Part shown: in pieces, positions 23,714 through 32,358 of the stretch
How the letters are laid out: the number at the start of each line of letters is the position of its first letter
Position numbering within the stretch: position 1 is the first letter of the stretch
Assembly: GCA_963706555.1 (NCBI GenBank)
Contig: OY970164.1
Location: forward strand, 4,278,001-4,342,000
Origin: Bog-473 sp963706555
Lineage (GTDB): Bacteria; Actinomycetota; Acidimicrobiia; Acidimicrobiales; RAAP-2
Direction: 5' to 3'
Length of the DNA stretch: 64,000 nt
The notes under the pieces: generated by a model
Seen by the model: the letters and a program-made list of their open reading frames with translations, nothing else
Told to the model about the DNA's origin: nothing
Databases searched by the model: none
Position numbers and translations under genes: made by a program

Positions 23714-25180
23714 TCACGTCGGAAAATGAACTTGCTCGGCTTCGGCCATGAGCCCCGCTTTGTCCTGGGGAAGGATGTAGCCGTTCGAGATCGCCTGATC
23801 GAGGCTTTTTTCATAGCGCCGCAGGTAGGTGGCCTTGTCGCCGTAGAGCTGCGCCATCTGCGACGTGGAGAATGGTGTGGTGCTCCCGAACAACGAGCAC
23901 AGAATGCTTGCTCCGGGAGGGGCCACTCCACTGAGGACAGAGGAGGGCACATCCACATCGGGCGTGCGCACCCCGCCCTTGACATTGCCCTGTGCATCTT
24001 TCGCGAGCGTCACCGGATTGGTGCTCGCCAGGACCATCGGCCGCGGCGACGGGGGCGGCGTCCCCTCCGTGACCCATTTGGCGAAAGCAGTAAAAGCCGC
24101 TTGGACGACCGGGTGTTGCGGGCCCATGTTGATCTCGGTGTTGCAGCCCAGGACGCTGGCATAACTGCCCACGATGTACGAGTCCGCGTGGGATGTCCCG
24201 GTCACCTCCCACGTGCGGATGCGGCTGGTGTTCGGTTGCTGCGCTGGCGCGTAGCCGAGCTTCGTCATGTCGGTCTCCGTCTCGAACATGAATACGGGTA
24301 CGGTCAGGTCGGTGCGGATGCGCAGGCCGGTCGAGGCGCCAATCGAACCCGCAATGGATGCCCCATTTAGTGGAGCACCGGTGGCGCCCCGGCTGTGAAT
24401 GAAAATGCCATCGAAGGTCTGGGTCAGGGGCTGGATCGCATCAGCGAAGGTGGTCAGGTAGAACGCCGACTGGGACTCGCCCACGGCGATGATGTGTTTG
24501 GGGTGCAGGCCTGAGAAGAGGTCGGGCGACTTATCGAGGCGCAGCGTTCGACCGACCTGGGCGAAAATATCCAAGGCGTACTGATCGCCGGGGTGAACGA
24601 GGCTGCCGTAACGCGACGGCTCCTGATGGACCAGTCCGGCGCTGCTGCCGGTCGTGCTTGTAATACCAGTGCCACCGTCGACGCCCAACGACTGGGCGGA
24701 AACGCCGACATAGCCAAAACCGTCCCGGGTCAGCATGGGGTTGAGGTAGTCCCAATCCGGAGACGACTCCCCCGAAGAGACGTTCAGCCACTCCACCACC
24801 ACAGTGCCGTTGAACCGTTTCGGGTCCGTCGGCAGCCGGACCAGGATCCGTGTCTTGTACGGGGCGGAGGTGTCCGGAGCGATCTTCCAGCGCCCGTCGC
24901 TCGGAGCGGACGTCGCGCGGAAGGCGTCGGCTGTACCCGAGGCAAAGAACTCTTGCTCGGTGTAGCCGTAGCTCGCAGTGGATCCGGTCGTGGCGCCGGA
25001 CTCCGGCTCGACCACCTGACCAACGGTGATCGGGCCACTCAGCGTTGCGGCCTTGGCGTAGATAGGTAACGCGAACTGTGGGTTCTTGGGAACCCCACTT
25101 GGCGTCGAGGCCGCAGAAGGGGGGACAGTTATTCCGAGGAGGGTGACGGCCGCAACCAGAACTCCTCCGATAATCTTCAC
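23714..25180 (-). CDS. Secreted alpha/beta hydrolase (Abhydrolase_10-like)
   Basis: 488 residues beginning with a signal peptide (IIGGVLVAAVTLLGITVPPSAAS). The family shows FNGTVVVEWLNVSSGESSPDWDYLNP, the nucleophile Ser236 in VGESQSAFYLTTFA, an acidic residue near MFETETDMTKLG, and the His in WEVTGTSHADSYI. These large secreted hydrolases of actinobacteria are mostly uncharacterised esterases. The gene probably forms a transcription unit with the GDSL hydrolase downstream and is divergent from a TetR regulator whose GTG lies 170 bp away, which makes that regulator a candidate controller. Confidence 0.85.
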   Translation of the reverse strand: MKIIGGVLVAAVTLLGITVPPSAASTPSGVPKNPQFALPIYAKAATLSGPITVGQVVEPESGATTGSTASYGYTEQEFFASGTADAFRATSAPSDGRWKIAPDTSAPYKTRILVRLPTDPKRFNGTVVVEWLNVSSGESSPDWDYLNPMLTRDGFGYVGVSAQSLGVDGGTGITSTTGSSAGLVHQEPSRYGSLVHPGDQYALDIFAQVGRTLRLDKSPDLFSGLHPKHIIAVGESQSAFYLTTFADAIQPLTQTFDGIFIHSRGATGAPLNGASIAGSIGASTGLRIRTDLTVPVFMFETETDMTKLGYAPAQQPNTSRIRTWEVTGTSHADSYIVGSYASVLGCNTEINMGPQHPVVQAAFTAFAKWVTEGTPPPSPRPMVLASTNPVTLAKDAQGNVKGGVRTPDVDVPSSVLSGVAPPGASILCSLFGSTTPFSTSQMAQLYGDKATYLRRYEKSLDQAISNGYILPQDKAGLMAEAEQVHFPT

Positions 25181-25349
25181 GCGGCCCCCTCCCCCACTGG
25201 CTACTTGAGCTCCTCGTGCTCTCCCAGTTCCCTACGGGGAATCGTGCCACTAGTGGCGTGAACTGTCAAGGACCGACGGAGGCGAAGCTGGATCCGCGAG
25301 TAAGCGTGGATCGAGCTCTGCGAGGACCTTTCCGCTACGCTCAGGCCGC

Positions 25350-25994
25350 GTGGCCGAGACTCCGATTCGTGATCGCAAGACTCGAGAGACGCGCGGTCGC
25401 ATCACGGCGGCGGCCCTCGGATTGTTCGTGAATCAGGGCTTCGAGGAAACCACAATCGATCAGATTGCGGGCGCAGCTGGCGTCAATCGGCGCACTGTGT
25501 TTCGCCATTTCGCCACGAAAGAGGCGATGCTCTTTGACCACCTCGCAGTCAAGCGGGACTATGCGATGCGCCGACTGGAAGAGCGACCACACGATGAGCC
25601 GCCGCTTCTCAGCTTGCATGCCGTCCTCCGGGAGCTCTGTGAGCAAGGGTACGAGCGACCTTTGCTGAATCAGATCCGTCTGGTCCTCGCGATGGAGCCA
25701 CGACGCGGTGGGGAGGAGTGGTCGCTCGGCTTTCGAGCGTTCGAGGCGAATCTTGTGGCCGTCCTCAAGAACCGGACGGGAAATCGGCACTCCGTTGGCG
25801 AACTCGTCGCTTTGACGGAGATGGCTGAAGGTTGGCTCCTCACCGCCGTACGCTTGTATTTCAAGCAAGGTAAACGTTCGCTCGTCAAGTATTTCGACGA
25901 GGTAGTTGCGGCATGTGCACAGTCGATCGCCTGCGACCTCGTGACGGCCCTGGGTCTCGAAACGAGCCTGGCGGATTCGGCATCCCACCGCTAA
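25350..25994 (+). CDS. TetR-family transcriptional regulator
   Basis: 214 residues starting with GTG. The N-terminal helix-turn-helix is complete: RGRITAAALGLFVNQGFEETTIDQIAGAAGVNRRTVFRHFATKEAMLF (residues 14-62). The C-terminal domain is of the MftR-like type with LLNQIRLVLAMEP. It binds DNA as a dimer and is released by a small ligand. It is divergent from the secreted hydrolase operon (22838-25180), its most likely target. No clear palindrome was found in the 170-bp gap. Confidence 0.88.
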   Translation: MAETPIRDRKTRETRGRITAAALGLFVNQGFEETTIDQIAGAAGVNRRTVFRHFATKEAMLFDHLAVKRDYAMRRLEERPHDEPPLLSLHAVLRELCEQGYERPLLNQIRLVLAMEPRRGGEEWSLGFRAFEANLVAVLKNRTGNRHSVGELVALTEMAEGWLLTAVRLYFKQGKRSLVKYFDEVVAACAQSIACDLVTALGLETSLADSASHR

Positions 25995-26244
25995 GAATGT
26001 CCTCGGGAACAGGTCTCGAACCTGTGGCCCTCAGCGTTCGCCACTGTCTCGGTCAGGACCGAACCGCGGAGTACCGCCGAATCGCCGGCTTCTCTCTGGC
26101 CGATCTCCAAAAGACCAGAGTCGTTACTGGACCAGGCCGACCATACCTAACCTCCGTCTGCTGCCCACAGAGGGGACAGCGGTAGCTTCGGGTAGCTCTC
26201 GTCACACTTGCGGACCCTCCCCGCCCGTTCCGTTAGGAAAACGT

Positions 26245-27624
26245 TCAGTTGGTGAAGACCTTGACCGAGGCCACGACGGGATCGGCGCTCAGCTGCGTCT
26301 GAGCGTTGGCAATCTCGGCGGGCGATCCATTGAGATAGATATCGAGGCGCGAGACTCCGTTGCTCACTGTCTCCCCCACGGTCATAACCGTTCCCTTGAT
26401 CCCGGGCAGTTGGCTCACCTCTGTCGTGAGAGTGCGGACCTGTGCCTGTGTGGTCCCGTCCTTGGTGACGACCTCGATGATGGCGGTGGGGGGAACCGTC
26501 GGTCCAAAATCATCGCTGGATGGGAGGGCATTGACCGCATGGGGTGATCCCACAGGATCGAGCCATTCCAGCATTGCTGCACTGCCCCCGCCCAGAGTCT
26601 GTTCGGAAGCCGGAAGGAAGGAGGTGTGGAGATCGTCGTAAATCGAGAGGAACGAGTTGAGATCGATGTTGCGAGCCTCCAGGAGTGCTCCAGTCGAGGG
26701 CGAGAGCACCACGACACTGTTGGCTGAGCGGGGAGAGCTGGGTCCATTCGAGCCACTGAAAGCGAGACCACTCACACCCGAATGTGTGGTCTCAGGTCCG
26801 AGCAGGTTCACCCCCGGGATCATCGACATCGCGCCGTAGAGAGCCGACCAGAACTGCGGTGTGGCTCCGACCACAGGCTCGACCAAGAGCAACACCGCTC
26901 GCTCGAAGGCCACGTTGCCCTCAGCGCCGACCGGATCATCGATCCGGGCGATTCCCGTGGTGCCCTGCTCCAGAGCGCGAGCGAGTGTCGTCGGGTCATC
27001 TGGGAGTGCCGACACGTTGATCGCTCCCGCGCCGCCCCTGCTCTGGGTGGGATCGCCTGCATCCACCTCACACGACCCGGTGGCTGCGGGTGAAGGCGCA
27101 AGCAACAATCCGGCTCCTGCCCACGCGGCCTGAGCCGCCGGCGAGGCAAAGGTCGGGACACCGAACGACGTGTGGACGCAGCTCGTGGAGAGAAGATCTG
27201 CGAACTGCGTGATCGTCAGTCCGATCGTGGCCTCTGCGCCCGTGAGAGTGGTCGAGCCGATCTGCGACTGGCTCGCCAACACCGAGGCTTGGTAGTCGCT
27301 CTCCAAGAATTGGTTTCCGCTCAACGTCACAGGAGGTTGTTCATCAGCGGCAGCAGCGATCCGGTGCAAGGCGGCGGCAGCGGGGCTTACTGATCGGCTT
27401 ATCGAGCCTGGGCCGATCTGGAGAACAACCACGCTCACCACGACGAATACGACGCCAACAAGAGCAGCGCTCAGAAGCAGAGGGCGTCGAGGCCCTCGGG
27501 GCGAAGGCGGTGGCGTCTCGATGACCCGTGCCCAGATACGCTCAGCTTCGGGAGACCCGAGTCCGGGACCGTTTATGTACCGAGCAGGGTCGGCACCTCG
27601 GATCAGTTCGTCGAGATTGGTCAT
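26245..27624 (-). CDS. Single-pass membrane protein coupled to ECF sigma factor (CU044_5270-like)
   Basis: 459 residues: a cytoplasmic N-terminus (MTNLDELIRGADPARYI), one membrane helix (LLLSAALVGVVFVVVSVVVLQIG, about residues 48-70) and a large extracellular domain. The last 90 residues (AIIEVVTKDGTTQAQVRTL, DPVVASVKVF) resemble the extracellular domain of FtsX. Its start codon overlaps the stop of the sigma factor gene (TAATG), so the two are co-translated. Proteins in this position usually hold or sense for the sigma factor, but no zinc anti-sigma motif is present. Anti-sigma function is an inference from position. Confidence 0.75.
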   Translation of the reverse strand: MTNLDELIRGADPARYINGPGLGSPEAERIWARVIETPPPSPRGPRRPLLLSAALVGVVFVVVSVVVLQIGPGSISRSVSPAAAALHRIAAAADEQPPVTLSGNQFLESDYQASVLASQSQIGSTTLTGAEATIGLTITQFADLLSTSCVHTSFGVPTFASPAAQAAWAGAGLLLAPSPAATGSCEVDAGDPTQSRGGAGAINVSALPDDPTTLARALEQGTTGIARIDDPVGAEGNVAFERAVLLLVEPVVGATPQFWSALYGAMSMIPGVNLLGPETTHSGVSGLAFSGSNGPSSPRSANSVVVLSPSTGALLEARNIDLNSFLSIYDDLHTSFLPASEQTLGGGSAAMLEWLDPVGSPHAVNALPSSDDFGPTVPPTAIIEVVTKDGTTQAQVRTLTTEVSQLPGIKGTVMTVGETVSNGVSRLDIYLNGSPAEIANAQTQLSADPVVASVKVFTN

Positions 27625-28211
27625 TAGGGAAACTCCAAGGTTTGGTAGGACGCAGGAATGTCCTGGTCCGAAGTCGGTTCTTCGACTGAGAGGCGACTGC
27701 GCAATCGGCGCTTTGCCCGGTGAACACGCGAGCGAATGGCATTCGGAGAACAGCCGGCAACTCGTGCTGCCTCTTCCGAGGTCAGCCCTTCCCAGATCAC
27801 CAGATGGAGAGCCTCACGTTCCCGACGGGGCAAACCTCGTAGGGCCGCTCGGACCTCATCGTCTGCCTCGATCGGGGGGACGACGCGGACGGGTTCTTGG
27901 TCCAGCCGACTTTGGAGCCGACTGCGCCGAATGACAGACCGGCGGTGATTGGCGACGACCTTGTTCGCAACCCCGAACAGCCAGAGCTGATCCTCAGGGG
28001 GAGATGGCACATGTTCGAGGCGTCGCCAGGCAACCAGATACACCTCGGCAACCACGTCCTCGACGTTGCTGAAGTCCGCAGCCATGCCCCGCCGAACGAA
28101 GGTTGAGGTCCGTGACAGAGTGCAGTCATAGAGTGACCGGAATCGGATCAGTCGACCAGAATCGTCCGGGGAGTCTCCGCCCGACTCCCCCGCTCGGTTT
28201 TCAGCCATCAC
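27624..28211 (-). CDS. ECF-type RNA polymerase sigma factor
   Basis: 195 residues. Region 2 is FSNVEDVVAEVYLVAWRRLEHVP with WLFGVANKVVANHRRS; region 4 is LRGLPRREREALHLVIWEGLTSEEAARVAGCSPNAIRSRVHRAKRRLRS, the sigma-70 r4 helix-turn-helix. It directs RNA polymerase to a small regulon, often for envelope stress. Downstream and overlapping is the membrane protein expected to control it. A GntR gene lies 100 bp upstream on the same strand. Confidence 0.9.
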   Translation of the reverse strand: MMAENRAGESGGDSPDDSGRLIRFRSLYDCTLSRTSTFVRRGMAADFSNVEDVVAEVYLVAWRRLEHVPSPPEDQLWLFGVANKVVANHRRSVIRRSRLQSRLDQEPVRVVPPIEADDEVRAALRGLPRREREALHLVIWEGLTSEEAARVAGCSPNAIRSRVHRAKRRLRSRLSVEEPTSDQDIPASYQTLEFP

Positions 28212-28311
28212 CCTAACTATGTCCGGTTGTCCGATGGATGTTTCACTTTTCGAAGACGACTATTTACAGAGCCTGGACCTCACGATGACCGACCCGGTTC
28301 CCGCGGTCCGT

Positions 28312-28659
28312 TCAGGGCAGCCCAGCGATCATGGCAATGACCTCGTCCCGACGGTAACCGTGTTGGCGGGCGAAATCGACGAGTTCCTGCACCCGACTCA
28401 CCACTGCACCTCGCTGCGGCGTGCCCGACACGGTGATGCCCCGTCCTCTACCGAACTCGACGAGCCCTTCATCTCTCAGGATGTGCATGGCTCGGAGCAC
28501 CGTGTTCTTGTTTACGCCCAAAACAGCGGCAATGTCGACGGCGAGTGGAAGCCGATCACCCGGCCCGGCTTCGCCCTCTGCGATGGCACGTCGGATCTCA
28601 CCCGCGACCTGATCGTGAAGCGCCACGGCCTCTGATCGGTCGATGTTGACAGAGATCAT
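28312..28659 (-). CDS. Short GntR-family regulator (YtrA type)
   Basis: About 115 residues: MISVNIDRSEAVALHDQVAGEIRRAIAEGEAGPGDRLPLAVDIAAVLGVNKNTVLRAMHILRDEGLVEFGRGRGITV is a complete winged helix, followed by the short C-terminal arm (RVQELVDFARQHGYRRDEVIAMI) typical of the YtrA subfamily. These small regulators usually control an adjacent membrane or ABC transport gene. The ATG at 28659 matches the family start; one at 28671 adds four residues. It is divergent from the gene at 28681, with overlapping upstream regions. Confidence 0.88.
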   Translation of the reverse strand: MISVNIDRSEAVALHDQVAGEIRRAIAEGEAGPGDRLPLAVDIAAVLGVNKNTVLRAMHILRDEGLVEFGRGRGITVSGTPQRGAVVSRVQELVDFARQHGYRRDEVIAMIAGLP

Positions 28660-28680
28660 GGTCCTAGCCATAGTAGCTCT

Positions 28681-29997
28681 ATGACGGGCACCGGGTTGGA
28701 TGTCGAAACTCAGGTCGCCTTTCTCCAAAAAGAGCGGCCACCAGATCCCGGGGCGCTCTTCGAGGAGGCTCGTCGGCGCCGTCGGCGTCGTTGGATCATC
28801 TGCGGAGCCGCTCTGTGCATACTGCTGGGCGCTGCGGCGGCTGGGCTTGCCGTGAGCGGAGGTGGTGGAGGTCGACTTGTTCCGACGCATCCCCGTCATG
28901 CAGCACGGCCGGCCCCGCAGTCCCCTTCGCCAACGTCGGGACAGCGGCAGCCCGGGGTGGCGCTCCCGTCGTCCGAGCTGTTCAACCAGATCTCGGTGTC
29001 GCCGACTGGTCTCTTGCTGACCGGAGTAACCGAAGCGGCCGGGGAGAATCCAAATGGACCGTGCGTTGCAGCATCGGTCGACCCCGAGTCGCTTGCCATC
29101 GGAAAAATCGACGCTGGGGACTGTGGTGATCCGCTGCTCTTTGGCCACACCGCCGATGTCGTGACCACGCAGGTCGCGACGTCGAACCAGATCGTTGTCT
29201 CTGTCGATGTAGGGAACCCCGCGACCGGCCAAGTAAGAGATGGGCGGGCGGTCATGAGTTACGAGTACTCCTCGGATACGCACCCCGTTATGGCCTACGG
29301 CAGTCAGTGGCTGTGGATCTACGATGTGGCAACAACCAATGGCCCTGAGCTTCTGCAAGTCTCTGTTCACTCGGGTGCTGTGGTGAGTGTCGTCCCAATG
29401 CCAGCGCTGTACCGCCCCCTCCTCGCAGCAGACGACGGCGGCGTGTGGGTGGGCAACTCCATCCAAGGGTCTCCCGGACCAGCGCTCTCCTACATCGCTT
29501 CCGGGGCTCCTGCCCCCAAAACCGTCGTCGCTGATACCGGGCTACCTATCTGCTGGCTGACCGCTGATGGCTCCAGTGCCTGGGTCGGCGCCGGGGTCGG
29601 TTGGTACTGCGGAAACCAGATGGTCCAGAAGTATGTCGACGGTGCTCGTGGACCGATCTACTCCACCCCTAGTCCCGGTTTCACGCCATTCTCGGTCATC
29701 GGAAACGGGACTGACGGACTTTGGGCAATGCAGTGGACCCAACCGATTTCGCCCGGGGCTCGAAGCTCGCAACAGATCATCTTCATCAATCCAGACACCG
29801 GGACCGAGTCCGTGGTGGCGACCATGGCCCCCGTTGTCTATCCGAATGGAGTACCGACCAACGGGCTGGTCGAAGGACAAGGGGCTTACTTCGACGGGGC
29901 GCTCTACCTCCTCGAACCACCATTCCGACAAGACGGCTACCTCGGCTACAGCTCAATCGTTCGGGTCCCCGTGTCCCGTCCGACTTCGCCGAAGTGA
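28681..29997 (+). CDS. Membrane-anchored extracellular protein, propeller-like, function unknown
   Basis: 438 residues: a cytoplasmic, very arginine-rich start (EEARRRRRRRW), a membrane helix (IICGAALCILLGAAAAGLAVSGG, about residues 39-61), a Pro/Ser linker and a ~340-residue outer domain with repeated short strands and WxxDxxxGxxW-like turns (SQWLWIYDVATTNG, DDGGVWVGNSIQG, DGSSAWVGAGVG, TDGLWAMQWTQ) that suggest a beta-propeller. No catalytic motif was recognised. Its start lies only 9-21 bp from that of the divergent GntR regulator, which probably controls it. Confidence 0.7.
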   Translation: MTGTGLDVETQVAFLQKERPPDPGALFEEARRRRRRRWIICGAALCILLGAAAAGLAVSGGGGGRLVPTHPRHAARPAPQSPSPTSGQRQPGVALPSSELFNQISVSPTGLLLTGVTEAAGENPNGPCVAASVDPESLAIGKIDAGDCGDPLLFGHTADVVTTQVATSNQIVVSVDVGNPATGQVRDGRAVMSYEYSSDTHPVMAYGSQWLWIYDVATTNGPELLQVSVHSGAVVSVVPMPALYRPLLAADDGGVWVGNSIQGSPGPALSYIASGAPAPKTVVADTGLPICWLTADGSSAWVGAGVGWYCGNQMVQKYVDGARGPIYSTPSPGFTPFSVIGNGTDGLWAMQWTQPISPGARSSQQIIFINPDTGTESVVATMAPVVYPNGVPTNGLVEGQGAYFDGALYLLEPPFRQDGYLGYSSIVRVPVSRPTSPK

Positions 29998-30019
29998 TTT
30001 GCAGGCGTGCGCGGATTCA

Positions 30020-30220
30020 TTACTTCGGTCCGTAGTAACGACCCTGCCAATCAAAGACCACAGCTGACCGACCATCGGGCAAGCGTTGTAGTTCGCTCGT
30101 GCGCGAGTAGCGATGCTGTTGCCCATCGGTCAGGACGACGCAGAGGTCGTCGGTTTCACCACAAACGGGTTGCACTTGCCCGTCCATGGGGCCGAGATTG
30201 AATACTGCGACACCTGCCAT
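30020..30220 (-). CDS. Small protein of unknown function
   Basis: 66 residues from an ATG at 30220 with AAGGTG in front: MAGVAVFNLGPMDGQVQPVCGETDDLCVVL... with HRYSRTSEL and a final FDWQGRYYGPK. Short actinobacterial proteins with a GPxDGQ start and an HRYxRT segment are common and uncharacterised. The gene converges on the membrane protein gene at 28681-29997. Confidence 0.6.
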   Translation of the reverse strand: MAGVAVFNLGPMDGQVQPVCGETDDLCVVLTDGQQHRYSRTSELQRLPDGRSAVVFDWQGRYYGPK

Positions 30221-30636
30221 GTCACCTTCGAGAGGCAAGGACATACGCACATAGTCACAGAGGACAACGTCCATCGCAATGGTCGGCCGGCTACTCGCCC
30301 GGAGCAGGAGCAAGCAGAATGGGAGCATGAGATCTCTCTCTCATTGGATTCGACGGAATCGGTTCATCTGCTGTCTTCGGAGGCATCCTAAAAGCAGGAA
30401 ATTAACTGCCTATATCGACGGCATCGAAGGCCCCGTTGGCGTCACGTCGTTGTGTCCGTGCGGGCGAAAACAGGCGCGCTGAAGCAAACCCTCCCGCAGG
30501 CCCGGTGTCACATTTCTCGCACTACCGCCCACCGACGAGCTCGATTTCGAGATCCACAACGAGGAGCTCACCAGCGTGTGCGTAGTATCCGTCGTGGTCC
30601 ACCTTGTAGGCTTGAAACTTCGGATCGGAGCCCGAG
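30221..30636. other. Intergenic stretch, nothing recognised
   Basis: About 400 bp between two divergent small genes. A longer in-frame start for the upstream reverse gene exists at 30328 but adds residues without support. No regulatory element was identified. Confidence 0.4.
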
Positions 30637-30879
30637 ATGACCGATGATGAGAAACCTGCGAAGAAGTTCAAGCTGGGTCCAGGCATTGTTGCGCCCATAA
30701 GCCGCATCAATCTTGCGCTCCCATTCTCGAAGATCATGGTCGAGGAGCCGAGCAGAGAAGTCGCCGAGCTACGCGCAATCGTGGCTGAGCTGCTCGCGTT
30801 GCTCGAAAGCAGCGCACCTGGTGAAGCCATCAGTGACCTGCGACGGCGGGCGGAGGCGCTGGCAGCCAGCTCCGGATGA
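30637..30879 (+). CDS. Small protein of unknown function
   Basis: 80 residues with a clear ribosome site (GGAG, 8 bases before the ATG). The N-terminus is basic (MTDDEKPAKKFKLGPGIVAP), followed by a probable coiled-coil or helix pair: EVAELRAIVAELLALLESSAPGEAISDLRRRAEALAA. No known domain. It converges with the small membrane protein at 30913-31158. Confidence 0.6.
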   Translation: MTDDEKPAKKFKLGPGIVAPISRINLALPFSKIMVEEPSREVAELRAIVAELLALLESSAPGEAISDLRRRAEALAASSG

Positions 30880-30912
30880 ATCATCCGAGGTCGCGAACGG
30901 GGATTCCTTGGG

Positions 30913-31158
30913 CTAGTGGCGTTTGCGCCTGTCATGTTGTGATTGGGCTCGCTTCGCCTTCCGATTACGACGACCGGCATCACTTCGGGACGCGTGCGCT
31001 TCCTCGACTCTCAGGTTGTTTCGTCGACGAGTCATGGCTGCAATGCCTCCGACCACGAGAACAACCGCAAGGATACTGAAAATAAGAACGTAGAACATTG
31101 GCCCTATTTGACCATGCGCAACGGGACCGCGAAATGCATAGTACGGAAATTCTGACAT
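30913..31158 (-). CDS. Small single-pass membrane protein
   Basis: 81 residues from an ATG at 31158 preceded by GAGGGGG. One strong helix (MFYVLIFSILAVVLVVGGIAAM, about residues 20-41) follows a short outer segment (SEFPYYAFRGPVAHGQIG), and a very basic cytoplasmic tail (RRNNLRVEEAHASR, RRNRKAKRAQSQHDRRKRH) ends the protein. Function unknown. Confidence 0.6.
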   Translation of the reverse strand: MSEFPYYAFRGPVAHGQIGPMFYVLIFSILAVVLVVGGIAAMTRRRNNLRVEEAHASRSDAGRRNRKAKRAQSQHDRRKRH

Positions 31159-31360
31159 TTTCCCCCTCGTTCCCAGCGTGGCTTGTCGCAGCCAGATCCG
31201 TGGGATTCGCGATCCGATCAGGCAAACGAGATCCGGAGCGTGGATCCCGTTCCGGCGGAGCCAGGGGAAGGCGTTGGCCGAGGGGGCGTCACTCCCCCTT
31301 CGCACACCGGAGCAAGCTTGTACTACCGTCAACCCATGACGTTCTTCACGATGGTGCGTC

Positions 31361-32035
31361 GTGTCCGAGGAACGGACACGTTGGGGGTGGCATCACCTCA
31401 GTAGCCGCTGGGCTGCACAAATTGTCGTGGATGCCGGGATTCACCCAGGTGATCTCGTGCTCGATATCGGTGCTGGAAACGGAGCGCTCACAGCGCCGCT
31501 CCTCGAATGCGGCGCCCAGGTAATTGCCGTTGAGCTCCATACTCAGCGGGCCGCCAACCTGAGGAAGACGTTCGCCGGTCGCCGGGTCACCGTGGTCGTC
31601 ACCAGCGCAATCGATCTCCGTCTCCCCAAGCGGCCGTTCCGCGTGGTCGCGAACCCACCATTTGCCATCACGACCGCCATTCTGCGGAGACTCGTTGCGC
31701 CCGGAAGTCGACTGGTTCGAGCCGATCTCGTGGTGCCTTGGCATACTGCCCAGAGATGGACGACGGGTCGATCGCCGGGTGCGGGAAGATGGTCGCACGA
31801 CTTCACGACCAGGGTCGGACGGCCGCTCCCACGCGTGGCGTTCACCCCGCCTTCTCGGAACGGAGTTGCCCTCCTGGTCATCGAGCGAAGGTCGGGTCGT
31901 CGGCTAGCAAATGTCGATCCGCTACCGGCAGTACTCGAACAGTGCAGGACCTGTTGGCCATGTCGGAGAACGCTCGGCCGTGCCACAGGTTGTCGCGTAG
32001 CGTGGGCACCTTGTGACGGAACTGCCGCCATATGA
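31361..32035 (+). CDS. Erm-like 23S rRNA adenine N6-methyltransferase
   Basis: 224 residues from a GTG at 31361. RTRWGWHHLSSRWA is the Erm-type N-terminal motif; LVLDIGAGNGALTAPL is SAM motif I; RVVANPPFAITTAILRRL contains the N98-P-P-F catalytic motif; SRLVRADLVVPWHTAQRW matches the actinobacterial Erm signature. Enzymes of this family dimethylate or monomethylate A2058 of 23S rRNA and cause macrolide-lincosamide-streptogramin B resistance. The last ~35 residues are cysteine-rich and unusual (CRTCWPCRRT), perhaps a changed C-terminus. It overlaps the start of a truncated methyltransferase and lies opposite an RlmA-like gene. Intrinsic resistance is likely but not shown. Confidence 0.82.
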   Translation: MSEERTRWGWHHLSSRWAAQIVVDAGIHPGDLVLDIGAGNGALTAPLLECGAQVIAVELHTQRAANLRKTFAGRRVTVVVTSAIDLRLPKRPFRVVANPPFAITTAILRRLVAPGSRLVRADLVVPWHTAQRWTTGRSPGAGRWSHDFTTRVGRPLPRVAFTPPSRNGVALLVIERRSGRRLANVDPLPAVLEQCRTCWPCRRTLGRATGCRVAWAPCDGTAAI

Positions 32036-32290
32036 CCCCACGCTCTACAAGGGGAGCGCCGCGTACTACCTCTTGGGCAGGCCGGCGTACTCACTGGCTC
32101 TGCCCGAGACGCTGGCCGAGGAGTGCCACCTCGACGGCACCGGCCGGTGTCTCGACGTCGGATGCGGCCCTGGTGTCCTGGCGGTCGAGCTCGCTCCATA
32201 CCTTGACGAGGTGGTCGGTCTGGACCCCGATGCGGACATGCTCGCTGAGGCTGCGCGCCATGTGCGCCATGCGCGGGTAGCCAATGTAGG
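32013..32290 (+). pseudogene. Truncated class-I SAM-dependent methyltransferase
   Basis: A GTG at 32013 begins VTELPPYDPTLYKGSAAYYLLGRPAYSLALPETLAEECHL, then the SAM motif CLDVGCGPGVLAVELAPY and VVGLDPDADMLAEAARH. After about 92 residues the family similarity stops abruptly and the frame runs on through unrelated sequence to 32624. The SAM pocket half is present but the substrate domain is gone, so it is a relic. Its start lies inside the 3' end of the Erm-like gene (overlap 23 bp). Confidence 0.8.
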
Positions 32291-32358
32291 TGAGCACTCC
32301 CGGGTCCAGGGCCCCTCAGGAATAAAGTGGTTTGCAAGCAGAAATAGCCGCCCCGGCC

